Positions 25,133-35,401 of a stretch of DNA of 64,000 bases are shown one piece after another. Source of the DNA: Streptomyces sp. CB00316 (GTDB taxonomy: Bacteria > Actinomycetota > Actinomycetes > Streptomycetales > Streptomycetaceae); NCBI RefSeq assembly GCF_001905595.1, contig NZ_LIXI01000011.1, positions 66,497 to 130,496 on the forward strand, in the 5' to 3' direction. Position 1 is the first letter of the stretch. Every line of letters begins with the position of its first letter. A program made the translations under genes and the position numbers. The notes under the pieces were generated by a model. It was not told where the DNA came from. It made no database searches and saw only the letters and a list, made by a program, of their open reading frames with translations.

Positions 25133-26104
25133 TCAGTGCCAGGGAAGGGCCGCGCGGTGGCGCCAGTACGACTCCGGCTCCTCCACCAGCGCGTCCAGCC
25201 GGTCCCGCTGCTCCTCGTCGAGGTCGACGACGGCTGCGTGCAGGTTCCCGGCGAGCTGGGTGACGGTGGCGGCGCCCGAGAGGACGACCCCGGCCCAGGG
25301 CTGGTGCAGGACGAGCGCCAGGGCGACCGCGTCGCCGCCCACCCCCGCGTCGGCGGCGATCTCGCGGAACACGGCGGGCGCCTCGTCGCCGGCCAGGCGC
25401 CCGTTGGCCACGCCCTCCTTGACGATCACGGTGATCCCGGCGTCGTGGGCCTCGGCGAGGGCGGGGGCGGCCGAGGTCTCCAGGGCGTTGTAGGTGGCCT
25501 GGACCGTACGGAAGAGGGGGTTGCCGTCGACCGTGAGGGCGAGCGCGGCCCGGATGGCGTCGGCCTGGTTGGGGCCGCTGGTGGAGAAGCCGACGGCGAC
25601 CCCCTCGGCGGCGAGGGCGGCCAGGCGCTCGTGGAGTTCCTTGTCGGCGAGGGCCGGGCTGTCCGGGGTGAGCGAGTGGATCTGGTAGAGGTCGAGCCGG
25701 TCGCCGAGGAGTTCGCGGGTCTCGGCGCGCTGGCGCTCGAAGGTGGCGAGGCTGTGGTCCTTGACCTCGTGCGCCTCGGCCTCGGTGCTCCAGTCGGCGG
25801 TGTAGGTGTACCCCCACTTGGAGCCGACGACGAGGTCGGCGAACGAGGGCCGGGCGTCCAGCCACTCGCCCAGGAACTCCTCCGCGCGGCCGTAGGAGCG
25901 GGCCGCGTCGACGTACCGGACGCCCTGCGCGTACGCCGCGTCCAGCAGCTCGTGCGTACGGGCACGCAGGGTCTCCGCGTCCCGGCCGTCGGGAAAGTCC
26001 TGGTCGCGGTGGAGGTTGATGTATCCGGGCCTGCCGACGGCTGCCAGGCCCAGTCCGATATGGGCGGTCGGGGTCGTCGCGGTGGCCAGGGCGGTGAAGG
26101 GCAT
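25133..26104 (-). CDS. Aldo/keto reductase
   Basis: A 323-residue TIM-barrel oxidoreductase. The catalytic tetrad appears as D and Y in YVDAARSYGRAEEFLGEWL (about 54-72), K in VVGSKWGY and H in YQIHSL. The C-terminal NADPH-binding part (LSGAATVTQLAGNL) is present. It would reduce aldehydes or ketones with NADPH. The start at 26104 has GAGGAG 8 nt upstream; a longer frame to 26221 is rejected. It converges on the helR-like remnant with 13 bp between stops. The substrate is unknown. Confidence 0.9.
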   Translation of the reverse strand: MPFTALATATTPTAHIGLGLAAVGRPGYINLHRDQDFPDGRDAETLRARTHELLDAAYAQGVRYVDAARSYGRAEEFLGEWLDARPSFADLVVGSKWGYTYTADWSTEAEAHEVKDHSLATFERQRAETRELLGDRLDLYQIHSLTPDSPALADKELHERLAALAAEGVAVGFSTSGPNQADAIRAALALTVDGNPLFRTVQATYNALETSAAPALAEAHDAGITVIVKEGVANGRLAGDEAPAVFREIAADAGVGGDAVALALVLHQPWAGVVLSGAATVTQLAGNLHAAVVDLDEEQRDRLDALVEEPESYWRHRAALPWH

Positions 26105-26235
26105 CGCGGGCTCCTCGGGGTCGGTTGCGGATACTCCTACCCCGGTCAACGTAGCCCGCGACACCTTCCGTACACCTGCGACGACACCGTACGTACACCG
26201 CCCGGGCGCAACCGTACGCACGTGACGCGGTACGG

Positions 26236-27663
26236 CTACCGGCGCGCGGTCGCCCAGGCGTTCTGCGCCTCCAGGTCCTTCTTCACCTCGGCGAGCTGTA
26301 CGGCGACGGCGGAGGGGGCCGTTCCGCCCCGACCGTTACGGGAGGCGAGGGCGCCCCGCACGTTGAGGACCGTGCGGACCTCCGGGGTGAGGTGCTCGGA
26401 GATCGTGGCGAACTGCTCGTCGGTGAGCTCGTCGAGCTCGATGCCGTGCCGCTCGCACTCCTTGACACAGGCGCCGGCGACCTCGTGCGCGACCCGGAAC
26501 GGAACGCCCTGCCGGACCAGCCACTCCGCGATGTCGGTGGCGAGCGAGAAGCCGGCCGGGGCCAGCTCCTCCATGCGCTCGCGGTTGACGGTGAGGGTGG
26601 CCATCATGCCGGTGAATGCGGGGAGCAGGACTTCGAGCTGGTCGCAGGAGTCGAAGACGGGCTCCTTGTCCTCCTGGAGGTCCCGGTTGTACGCGAGCGG
26701 CAGGGCCTTCAGCGTGGCGAGGAGGCCGGTCAGGTTGCCGATGAGGCGGCCGGACTTGCCCCGGGCCAGCTCCGCGATGTCCGGGTTCTTCTTCTGCGGC
26801 ATGATCGAGGAGCCGGTGGAGAAGGCGTCGTGGAGGGTGACGAAGGAGAACTCCTTCGTGTTCCAGATGATGACCTCCTCCGCGATCCGGGAGAGGTTGA
26901 CGCCGATCATCGCGGTGATGAAGGCGAACTCGGCGACGAAGTCCCGCGAGGCGGTGCCGTCGATGGAGTTGGCGACCGAACCGTGCTCGAAGCCGAGGTC
27001 GGCGGCGACCGCCTCCGGGTCGAGCCCGAGCGAGGAGCCGGCGAGCGCCCCGGAGCCGTACGGGGAGACGGCCGTGCGCTCGTCCCACTGGCGCAGCCGC
27101 TCGGCGTCCCGGGACAGCGACTGCACATGGGCGAGCACATGGTGGGCGAAGAGCACCGGCTGGGCGTGCTGGAGGTGGGTGCGGCCGGGCATCGCCACGT
27201 CCGGGTGGGCCTCGGCGAGGCCGACCAACGCACCCTGGAGGTCGGCGATGAGGCCGCCGATGATCCGGGCGTGGTCGCGCAGGTACATCCGGAAGAGGGT
27301 GGCGATCTGGTCGTTGCGCGACCGGCCGGCCCGCAGTTTGCCGCCGAGGTCGGGGCCGAGACGCTCAAGGAGTCCCCGCTCCAGGGCGGTGTGGACGTCC
27401 TCGTCGGCGATGGTGCCGGTGAACGAGCCGTCCGCGACATCGGCTTCGAGGTGGTCGAGGCCTTCCTGCATCCGGTTCAGCTCGTCCTCGGTGAGCAGGC
27501 CCGCCTTGTTGAGGACGCGTGCGTGGGCGCGGGAGCCGGCGATGTCGTACGGCGCGAGCCGCCAGTCGAAGTGGACGGAGGCCGACAGCTTGGCCAGCGC
27601 CTCGGCCGGTCCGTCGGCGAAACGCGCGCCCCAGAGCCGGACGTCACCGTTGTTGCTGCTCAC
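26236..27663 (-). CDS. argH: Argininosuccinate lyase
   Basis: A 475-residue fumarase-superfamily enzyme that splits argininosuccinate into arginine and fumarate. Landmarks: LWGARFADGPAEAL at the start, AGRSRNDQIATLFRMYLR, GRTHLQHAQPVLFAHH and the signature loop GSSIMPQKKNPD carrying the catalytic serine. The start is the GTG at 27663, with GAGGAG about 7 nt upstream; the in-frame extension to 27720 runs through a low-complexity leader. It follows argG on the same strand with a 123-bp gap holding a hairpin. Confidence 0.96.
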   Translation of the reverse strand: MSSNNGDVRLWGARFADGPAEALAKLSASVHFDWRLAPYDIAGSRAHARVLNKAGLLTEDELNRMQEGLDHLEADVADGSFTGTIADEDVHTALERGLLERLGPDLGGKLRAGRSRNDQIATLFRMYLRDHARIIGGLIADLQGALVGLAEAHPDVAMPGRTHLQHAQPVLFAHHVLAHVQSLSRDAERLRQWDERTAVSPYGSGALAGSSLGLDPEAVAADLGFEHGSVANSIDGTASRDFVAEFAFITAMIGVNLSRIAEEVIIWNTKEFSFVTLHDAFSTGSSIMPQKKNPDIAELARGKSGRLIGNLTGLLATLKALPLAYNRDLQEDKEPVFDSCDQLEVLLPAFTGMMATLTVNRERMEELAPAGFSLATDIAEWLVRQGVPFRVAHEVAGACVKECERHGIELDELTDEQFATISEHLTPEVRTVLNVRGALASRNGRGGTAPSAVAVQLAEVKKDLEAQNAWATARR

Positions 27664-27786
27664 TGCGTGCTCCTCAAAAAGCAAAGGCCAAGACCAAGGC
27701 AAAGACGAAAGCGAAGGCAAGGTGCGGATATGCGGCCGCCTCCCTGCCGCGTGCGGACGGGGAGGCGGCTGTACAACGAGGGAGGG
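27664..27786 (-). other. argG-argH spacer with hairpin and purine/pyrimidine-biased tract
   Basis: A 10-bp stem GCCGCCTCCC/GGGAGGCGGC (27735-27769) encloses an inner CCGC/GCGG stem, just after argG. Between it and argH, 27676-27722 is a repetitive tract built of near-copies of AAGGCAAAGACG on the plus strand (pyrimidine-rich in the mRNA), unlike the surrounding composition. Confidence 0.6.
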
Positions 27787-28980
27787 TCAGGCGAGGTCGC
27801 GCTTCGCGGCGATCTTCGACGAGAGACCGAAGAGCTCGATGAAGCCCTGCGCCTTGGACTGGTCGAAGGTGTCGCCCGAGTCGTAGGTGGCGAGGTTGAA
27901 GTCGTACAGCGACTCGTCGGACTTCCGGCCGGTGACAACGGCGCGGCCCGCGTGCAGGGTCATCCGGATATCGCCGGTGACGTGCTGGTTGGCCTCGTTG
28001 ATGAAGCCGTCCAGGGCCCGCTTCAGCGGGGAGAACCACAGGCCGTCGTAGACCATCTCGCCCCAGCGCTGCTCGACCTGCCGCTTGTAGCGGGCCAGCT
28101 CGCGCTCGACGGTGACGTTCTCCAGCTCCTGGTGGGCGGTGATCAGCGCGATCGCGCCGGGCGCCTCGTACACCTCACGGGACTTGATGCCCACGAGCCG
28201 GTCCTCGACCATGTCGATCCGGCCGATGCCCTGGGCGCCGGCCCGCTCGTTGAGCTGCTGGATCGCCTGGAGGACGGTGACGGGACGGCCGTCGATGGCG
28301 ACCGGCACACCCTCCTTGAAGGAGATGACGACCTCGTCGGCCTCGCGCGGGGTGGCGGGGTTGGAGGTGTACTCGTAGATGTCCTCGATCGGCGCGTTCC
28401 AGATGTCCTCCAGGAAGCCCGTCTCGACGGCCCGTCCGAAGACGTTCTGGTCGATGGAGTACGGGGACTTCTTGGTGGTCGCGATCGGGAGGTTCTTGTC
28501 CTCGCAGAAGGCGATCGCCTTGTCCCGGGTCATCGCGTAGTCACGGACCGGGGCGATGCACTTCAGGTCGGGGCCGAGCGCGGAGATGCCGGCCTCGAAG
28601 CGGACCTGGTCGTTACCCTTGCCGGTGCAGCCGTGGGCGACGATCCCGGCGTTGTGCTTCTTGGCGGCGGCGACGAGGTGCTTGACGATCGTCGGCCGGG
28701 AGAGGGCCGAAACCAGCGGATAGCGGTCCATGTAGAGGGCGTTGGCCTTGATCGCCGGGAGGCAGTACGCCTCGGCGAACTCGTCCTTGGCGTCCGCGAC
28801 CTCGGCTTCGACGGCACCGCAGGCGAGCGCGCGCTTGCGGATGACGTCCAGGTCCTCGCCGCCCTGGCCGACGTCCACGGCAACGGCGATGACCTCGGCG
28901 CCCGTCTCCTCGGCGATCCAGCCGATGGCGACGGAGGTGTCCAGGCCGCCCGAGTAGGCGAGTACGACGCGCTCGGTCAC
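27787..28980 (-). CDS. argG: Argininosuccinate synthase
   Basis: A 397-residue ATP-dependent ligase joining citrulline and aspartate. The N-terminal P-loop is VVLAYSGGLDTSVAI; later blocks are HGCTGKGNDQVRFE, YSIDQNVFGRAVETG and the C-terminal GDIRMTLHAGRAVVTGRKS. The start was placed at GTG 28980 because AAGGAG lies 6 nt upstream; an in-frame TTG at 29001 is less likely. Upstream is a good promoter whose -10 region overlaps an ARG-box-like sequence, consistent with ArgR repression by the regulator encoded at 31557-32093. Confidence 0.96.
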   Translation of the reverse strand: MTERVVLAYSGGLDTSVAIGWIAEETGAEVIAVAVDVGQGGEDLDVIRKRALACGAVEAEVADAKDEFAEAYCLPAIKANALYMDRYPLVSALSRPTIVKHLVAAAKKHNAGIVAHGCTGKGNDQVRFEAGISALGPDLKCIAPVRDYAMTRDKAIAFCEDKNLPIATTKKSPYSIDQNVFGRAVETGFLEDIWNAPIEDIYEYTSNPATPREADEVVISFKEGVPVAIDGRPVTVLQAIQQLNERAGAQGIGRIDMVEDRLVGIKSREVYEAPGAIALITAHQELENVTVERELARYKRQVEQRWGEMVYDGLWFSPLKRALDGFINEANQHVTGDIRMTLHAGRAVVTGRKSDESLYDFNLATYDSGDTFDQSKAQGFIELFGLSSKIAAKRDLA

Positions 28981-28996
28981 GGGTTTCTCCTTACGG

Positions 28997-29045
28997 TGCA
29001 ATCACTGATGGGTATAACTATGCAGTGGTCCGTATGTTTTGTCAA
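28997..29045 (-). promoter_or_regulatory. argG promoter with ARG-box-like operator
   Basis: On the minus strand TTGACA (29040-29045), 17 bp, CATAGT (29017-29022). An imperfect palindrome with TGCATAGTTAT and TGATTGCA at its ends (28997-29024) covers the -10 region and resembles actinobacterial ArgR sites. Confidence 0.65.
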
Positions 29046-29092
29046 AACGGCAGGTCAGGTGCGGCAGGGACGGCCGCGCGGACCGGCCGGGC

Positions 29093-30004
29093 TCACTTGC
29101 CGGCGACGCTCCACGCACCGCCACCGGCCGCGGCGGCGTCACCGAGGGCGGCCCACGCGGCGTCGTCGAGCCTGAAGGCGTCGAGGAGGTAGGCGGAGAC
29201 CGCGTCGGCGACCAGGGCGACGCGGGCGGGGTCCTCGTCGGTGGTCTCGGCGGCCATCTCGCCGGCGACGCCACCCAGGGTGTGCTCGCCCTCGGCGATG
29301 ATGAGCAGGCCCTTCGGGGCCGGGCTGAGGTGGTAGGCGTCGGTGAACCACTCCGGCCCCCGGGTGGAGAGCTGCGACCGGTCCTTGCCGCCCGCGACGA
29401 CCAGGGCCGGGGTGGTCATGGTCGAGTAGTCCGGCCGCATGAACGGAAGGTGCTCGGCGGCGAACGGGGTGAGCGTGTCGCCGGTTCCGGTCGCGGCGAT
29501 CAGCGCGCCGGCCGAGACCGCGGGATGGGAGAAGTCCTCGCCGGGGACGCCGTCGGCGTCGAGCACCCGCGCGCCGAGGATCGCGCCGGCGGTCTGGGCG
29601 CCCCAGGAGTGGCCGACGACCGCGACGCGCTCACGGTCGACGCGGGCCTCCAGGCCGCCGGCCTGGCACAGGATGTCGCCGAGGCCGTCGAGGACCGCGT
29701 GGAGATCGGCGATGCGGACGCGCCAGATGGTGGCGAAGCGGGGATCCTCCCACCCGATGCCGTTGCGGCGGGAGTCCAGGTGGGTGGGCTGCACCACGAC
29801 GAACCCGGCGGCCGCCCACCGGTCGGCGAGGGGCCCATATCCGTCCAGGGACCACGCGTTGCCGTGGGAGAACACGATGACGGGCAGGTCCCTGCCCGAC
29901 TGCGGGGCGGTGACTTTCACCTGAAGTCCCACACCGCGACCGGGCGCGGGAACGGCGATGGGCTTGACCGCGACGATCGGCCGGCCGAGGGGGCTGGATG
30001 ACAT
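29093..30004 (-). CDS. Alpha/beta hydrolase (chlorophyllase/PET-hydrolase-like)
   Basis: A 303-residue hydrolase. The strand before the oxyanion hole reads LPVIVFSHGNAWS and the nucleophile elbow is VAVVGHSWGAQTAG (GHSWG); the late GEHTLGG supplies the likely catalytic histidine. The ATG at 30004 is chosen as the family-like start (MSSSPLGRP), although only a weak AGG precedes it; the ATG at 30043 is the alternative and would lie inside the operator region. It is divergent from a TetR gene, with two palindromes between them, so it is probably the regulator's target. The substrate is unknown. Confidence 0.85.
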   Translation of the reverse strand: MSSSPLGRPIVAVKPIAVPAPGRGVGLQVKVTAPQSGRDLPVIVFSHGNAWSLDGYGPLADRWAAAGFVVVQPTHLDSRRNGIGWEDPRFATIWRVRIADLHAVLDGLGDILCQAGGLEARVDRERVAVVGHSWGAQTAGAILGARVLDADGVPGEDFSHPAVSAGALIAATGTGDTLTPFAAEHLPFMRPDYSTMTTPALVVAGGKDRSQLSTRGPEWFTDAYHLSPAPKGLLIIAEGEHTLGGVAGEMAAETTDEDPARVALVADAVSAYLLDAFRLDDAAWAALGDAAAAGGGAWSVAGK

Positions 30005-30048
30005 GGGGGGACCTGCGCTTTCTCCATGGTGCCGCTCTGCCATACTTT

Positions 30049-30090
30049 GGCGGAGCGTCGTTCCGCCAACTTAGCGGAACATTGTTCCGC
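30049..30090. promoter_or_regulatory. Paired TetR operators between hydrolase and TetR genes
   Basis: GCGGAAC-ATT-GTTCCGC (30074-30090) is a perfect 17-bp palindrome. A second, weaker copy GGCGGA...TCCGCC lies at 30049-30067. The shared core is GCGGA-N-TTCCGC. They cover the divergent promoter region, so the TetR protein probably represses both genes. Confidence 0.8.
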
Positions 30091-30107
30091 GAGCAATGGA
30101 GGATCCC

Positions 30108-30677
30108 GTGCCGGAACCGGTAGGAGTACGCCGAGCCCAGGCGCAGCGCACCCGCGACGGCGTGCTGGCAGCCGCGTCGGCGGTCTTCGTGGAGCAGGGA
30201 GTCCAGGCCCCCGTCCGCGACATCGCCGAACGCGCCGGCGTGGGCGTGGGCACGATCTACCGGAACTTCCCGACCCGGGCGGACCTCGTCACCGCCGTCT
30301 ACCGGCACCAGATCGACACCTGCACCGCACTCGCGCCCCAGCTTCTGGCGGAATCGGCCTCCCCGTTCACCGCCCTCACCCGCTGGGTGGACGCGTTCGT
30401 GGAGTTCCTGGTGACCAAGCACGGCCTCGGTGCCGCCCTGGGGTCCGGCGATCCGGGGCTGGAGAACCTCCACGCCCTCATGCTCGACACCCTGGTCCCG
30501 GCCTGCGCGACGCTGCTCGACGCCTGCGCGGCCGACGACGAGATCCGCCCCGGCATCACCGCCTACACGCTCATGCGCGCCATCGGGAACCTCTGCATCA
30601 CCGGCCCCGACTACGACCAGGCCGACGCCCAGCGCATGGTCGCGACCCTCCTCGCCGGATGCCGTCGCCCGGCGTAG
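30108..30677 (+). CDS. TetR-family regulator, divergent from hydrolase
   Basis: A 189-residue regulator. The helix-turn-helix is VRDIAERAGVGVGTIYRNFPTRADLVTAVYRHQ (about 34-66). The C-terminal domain has the helical PALALT-type ligand pocket common in SACE_7040-like TetR proteins. The start is the GTG at 30108 because GGAGG lies 5 nt upstream; the ATG at 30096 would read through that Shine-Dalgarno. It likely binds the two palindromes upstream. Confidence 0.9.
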   Translation: MPEPVGVRRAQAQRTRDGVLAAASAVFVEQGVQAPVRDIAERAGVGVGTIYRNFPTRADLVTAVYRHQIDTCTALAPQLLAESASPFTALTRWVDAFVEFLVTKHGLGAALGSGDPGLENLHALMLDTLVPACATLLDACAADDEIRPGITAYTLMRAIGNLCITGPDYDQADAQRMVATLLAGCRRPA

Positions 30678-30841
30678 CGGCAGAACCCGGCGGCCCAGCA
30701 GGCCGAGCCCCGGGCGCAGCCCTTCCGGCCGGTGACTCCCATGAGTCGCGCGGCTTGCGGTGACACTCGCGGAGGGGGCCGCTGGGCCGTACGGAGCAGG
30801 TCCGGTGGGCCGTCGGCCCCGGCAGCCGTACGGTCCGGAGC

Positions 30842-31546
30842 ATGCGCCGACCTCTGCTGACCTTCGCCGTACTCCTCACCCTGTCGCTCGGCTCCCTCGG
30901 GGCCGGGCCCTGCGACGCCCCTCCCCTGCCGGACCGGCTGGCGGACACGGGCGGCGGCTCGCAGCTCATCACCGCCGAGGCCCCGGACACCGCCTCCACG
31001 ACGGGCACGGTGACCTGGTGGGAGCGGCGCGGGGGCAGGTGGGTGGCGGCGGGGTCCACGCCCGCGCGGTTCGGGGCGAACGGGCTGGCCGACGGCGCGA
31101 CCCGCGAGCAGGGCACCAGCACCACCCCGACCGGGCTGTACGACCTGCCGTACGCCTTCGGCGTCGAGGATGCCCCGGCCGGGACGCGGTACGCGTACCG
31201 CGAGGTGAACGAGGACTCCTGGTGGTGCCAGGACAACGCCTCGGCGTCGTACAACCGTTGGGTGGAACCGCGCCCCGCCGACTGCCGGGCGGACGAGGCC
31301 GAGCACCTGGTCTCGTACGGCACGCAGTACGCCCACGCGCTGGTGATCGGTTTCAACTACGAGAAGCCGGTACGCAACCGGGGCGCCGGAATCTTCCTGC
31401 ACGTCAACGGGCGTGGGGCGACCGCCGGGTGCGTCTCCGTACCGGCGGACGCCATGGCGGAGATCCTGGCCTGGGCGGACCCGGCGCGCGAACCGCACAT
31501 CGCGGTCGGGACCAGCTCGGGCCCGACCGCGATCACGCGCTACTGA
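30842..31546 (+). CDS. Secreted L,D-transpeptidase-like (YkuD) protein
   Basis: A 234-residue exported protein with an N-terminal signal peptide (LLTFAVLLTLSLGSLGAGPC). The possible lipobox Cys25 is not well placed. The C-terminal catalytic motif FLHVNGRGATAGCVSVP contains the His and Cys of the YkuD family, which cross-links peptidoglycan through L,D bonds. The middle part (TPTGLYDLPYAFG) is the usual lead-in to the domain. It lacks extra wall-binding modules and converges with argR, 10 bp apart. Confidence 0.88.
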   Translation: MRRPLLTFAVLLTLSLGSLGAGPCDAPPLPDRLADTGGGSQLITAEAPDTASTTGTVTWWERRGGRWVAAGSTPARFGANGLADGATREQGTSTTPTGLYDLPYAFGVEDAPAGTRYAYREVNEDSWWCQDNASASYNRWVEPRPADCRADEAEHLVSYGTQYAHALVIGFNYEKPVRNRGAGIFLHVNGRGATAGCVSVPADAMAEILAWADPAREPHIAVGTSSGPTAITRY

Positions 31547-31556
31547 ACAGAACGGC

Positions 31557-32093
31557 TCAGCGGTCGTTCTGAGCGAGCCTCAGCAGGTGGTCGGCGAGCG
31601 CCTGACCGCCGTTCGGGTCGCGGCTGATGAGCATGAGCGTGTCGTCGCCGGCGATGGTGCCGAGGATGTCGTGCAGTTCGGCCTGGTCGATGGCCGAGGC
31701 GAGGAACTGGGCGGCACCCGGCGGCGTACGCAGCACCACCAGGTTGGCCGAAGCCTCCGCCGAGATCAGCAGTTCGGCCGAGAGCCTGCGCATCCGCTCC
31801 TCCTTGGCCGATCCGCCCAGCGGCGCCTGCGGGGTGCGGAATCCGCCCTCGCTCGGCACCGCGTAGATCAGCTCGCCGCCGGTGTTGCGGATCTTGACCG
31901 CGCCCAGCTCGTCGAGGTCGCGGGAGAGCGTCGCCTGGGTGACGCTCAGCCCGTCGTCGGCGAGGAGCTTGGCCAGCTGGCTCTGCGAGCGGACCGGCTG
32001 CCGGTTCAGGATGTCCACGATCCGGCGGTGGCGGGCGGTGCGGGTCTGCGGCACGGACGGTCCGCCGTGCTCGGTCTCCTGCGCCTCGGTCAT
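31557..32093 (-). CDS. argR: Arginine repressor
   Basis: A 178-residue transcription factor. The N-terminal winged helix (RHRRIVDILNRQPVRSQSQL, SVTQATLSRDLDELGAVKI) binds ARG boxes and the C-terminal domain (LHDILGTIAGDDTLMLISRD) binds arginine and forms hexamers. The start is set at ATG 32093 (MTEAQETEHGG); an in-frame extension to 32201 overlaps argD without conserved residues. The argR start lies 26 bp downstream of the argD stop, so it belongs to the argCJBDR operon. The likely targets in this window are the argC and argG promoters. Confidence 0.95.
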   Translation of the reverse strand: MTEAQETEHGGPSVPQTRTARHRRIVDILNRQPVRSQSQLAKLLADDGLSVTQATLSRDLDELGAVKIRNTGGELIYAVPSEGGFRTPQAPLGGSAKEERMRRLSAELLISAEASANLVVLRTPPGAAQFLASAIDQAELHDILGTIAGDDTLMLISRDPNGGQALADHLLRLAQNDR

Positions 32094-32118
32094 CGTCGTC
32101 GCCTCATTCTCCGGAGGG

Positions 32119-33320
<1,202 letters not shown>

Positions 33321-33324
<4 letters not shown>

Positions 33325-34250
33325 GATTCCCCCTGTTCAGGTACTCCGTGTACATCGATGGGGGCGTCCGGCACGACCATCGTGCCGATGCCCTCGTCGG
33401 TGAAGATCTCCAGCAGGATCGAGTGCTGGACCCGGCCGTCGATGACCCGGGCCGTCTCGACGCCGTTGCGCACGGCGTGCAGACAGCCCTGCATCTTGGG
33501 GACCATGCCGCTGGACAGCTCGGGCAGCAGCTTCTCCAACTGACTGGCGGTCAGCCGGCTGATCACGTCGTCGCTGTTGGGCCAGTCCTCGTACAGCCCC
33601 TCGACATCGGTGAGGACCATCAGCGTCTCGGCGTTCAGGGCGGCGGCGAGCGCGGCGGCCGCGGTGTCGGCGTTGACGTTGTAGACGTGGTGGTCGTCGG
33701 CGGAGCGGGCGATGGAGGAGACGACCGGGATGCGGCCGTCGTCGAGCAGCGCCTGGATCGCCCCGGTGTCGATGGCGGTGATCTCGCCGACCCGTCCGAT
33801 GTCGACGGACTCGCCGTCGATGGTGGGCCGGTGCTGGGTGGCGGTGATGGTGTGGGCGTCCTCGCCGGTCATGCCGACGGCGAGGGGGCCGTGCTGGTTG
33901 AGGAGGCCGACCAGTTCGCGCTGGACCTGTCCGGCGAGCACCATCCGTACGACGTCCATGGCCTCGGGGGTGGTGACCCGGAGCCCGGCCTTGAACTCGC
34001 TGACCAGGCCCTGTTTGTCGAGCTGGGCGCTGATCTGCGGGCCGCCGCCGTGCACGACGACGGGCTTGAGCCCGGCGTGCCGCAGGAAGACCACGTCCTG
34101 GGCGAAGGCGGCCTTCAGCTCCTCGTCGATCATGGCGTTGCCGCCGAACTTGATGACGACGGTCCTGCCGTTGTGCCGGGTCAGCCAGGGCAGCGCCTCG
34201 ATGAGGATCTGCGCCTTCGGGAGTGCGGTGTGCTTCCGCGCGGCGCTCAT
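33321..34250 (-). CDS. argB: Acetylglutamate kinase
   Basis: A 309-residue amino-acid kinase phosphorylating N-acetylglutamate. VVIKFGGNAMID (ATP site), VVVHGGGPQIS (substrate loop), VGEITAIDTGAIQALL and YNVNADTAAAALAAAL are characteristic. The ATG at 34250 overlaps the argJ stop by 4 bp; an extension to 34523 is only the argJ shadow. This is usually the arginine-feedback-inhibited step in organisms with argJ. Confidence 0.96.
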
Positions 34251-35401
34251 GAGCTGTACGCGCTGTTCTCGTGGACGTAGTCCGCGGTGAGGTCGTTGGC
34301 CCAGATGACGGCCGACTCGGTGCCCGCGGCGAGGTCGGCGGTGACCTTGACCTCCCGGTAGCGCATGTCGACGAGGTCGCGGTCCTCCCCCACTCCCCCG
34401 TTCCGGCAGACCCAGACGTCGTTGATGGCGACGTTGAGCTGGTCCGGTTCGAAGGCGGCCTTCGTGGTGCCGATGGCGGAGAGGACACGGCCCCAGTTGG
34501 GGTCTTCGCCGTGGATCGCGCACTTGAGGAGGTTGTTCCGTGCGATGGACCGGCCGACCTCGACGGCGTCGTCCTCGGTGGCCGCGTTGATCACCTCGAT
34601 CCGGATGTCCTTGGAGGCGCCCTCGGCGTCGCCGATGAGCTGCCGGGCGAGGTCGGCGCAGACGGCCTGTACGGCCTCGGCGAAGTCGCCCTGCTCCGGG
34701 GTGATGCCGCTGGCGCCGGAGGCGAGCAGCAGCACGGTGTCGTTGGTGGACATGCAGCCGTCGGAGTCGACCCGGTCGAAGGTGGTCCGGGTGGCCTCGC
34801 GCAGGGCGGCGTCCAGCGCGGGGGCTTCGACATCGGCGTCGGTGGTCAGGACGACGAGCATGGTGGCGAGGCCGGGGGCGAGCATGCCCGCACCCTTGGC
34901 CATGCCACCGACGGTCCAGCCCTCGCCGCCCGCGACGGCCGTCTTGTGCACGGTGTCGGTGGTCTTGATGGCGATGGCGGCCTTCTCACCGCCGTGCTCG
35001 CTGAGGGCGGCGGCGGCCTGCTCGATGCCGGGGAGCAGCTTGTCCATGGGGAGCAGGATGCCGATGAGCCCGGTGGAGGCGACGGCGACCTCGCCGGCGC
35101 TGTGACCCTCCAGCACCTCGGCGACCTTCTCGGCGGTGGCGTGCGTGTCCTGGAACCCCTTGGGGCCCGTACAGGCGTTGGCGCCACCGGAGTTGAGGAC
35201 GACGGCGGTGACCTCGCCGCCCTTGAGGACCTGCTCGGACCAGAGCACCGGGGCGGCCTTGACGCGGTTGGAGGTGAAGACGCCCGCGGCGGCGCGACGC
35301 GGCCCGTGGTTGACCACGAGGGCCAGGTCCGGGTTACCGCTCTCCTTGATCCCCGCGGCGATGCCCGCCGCCGAGAATCCCTGTGCTGCCGTGACGCTCA
35401 C
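34247..35401 (-). CDS. argJ: Bifunctional glutamate N-acetyltransferase / N-acetylglutamate synthase
   Basis: A 384-residue ornithine acetyltransferase that recycles the acetyl group from acetylornithine to glutamate. It is self-cleaving: the cleavage motif appears as KGAGMLAPGLATMLVVLTTDA, with cut expected before the Thr of ATML near residue 180. DGCMSTNDTVLLLASGASG is the second family signature. The GTG start at 35401 has AAGGAG about 5 nt upstream. A 31-codon ORF bridges it to argC with GTGA overlaps on both sides. Confidence 0.95.
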   Translation of the reverse strand: MSVTAAQGFSAAGIAAGIKESGNPDLALVVNHGPRRAAAGVFTSNRVKAAPVLWSEQVLKGGEVTAVVLNSGGANACTGPKGFQDTHATAEKVAEVLEGHSAGEVAVASTGLIGILLPMDKLLPGIEQAAAALSEHGGEKAAIAIKTTDTVHKTAVAGGEGWTVGGMAKGAGMLAPGLATMLVVLTTDADVEAPALDAALREATRTTFDRVDSDGCMSTNDTVLLLASGASGITPEQGDFAEAVQAVCADLARQLIGDAEGASKDIRIEVINAATEDDAVEVGRSIARNNLLKCAIHGEDPNWGRVLSAIGTTKAAFEPDQLNVAINDVWVCRNGGVGEDRDLVDMRYREVKVTADLAAGTESAVIWANDLTADYVHENSAYSS

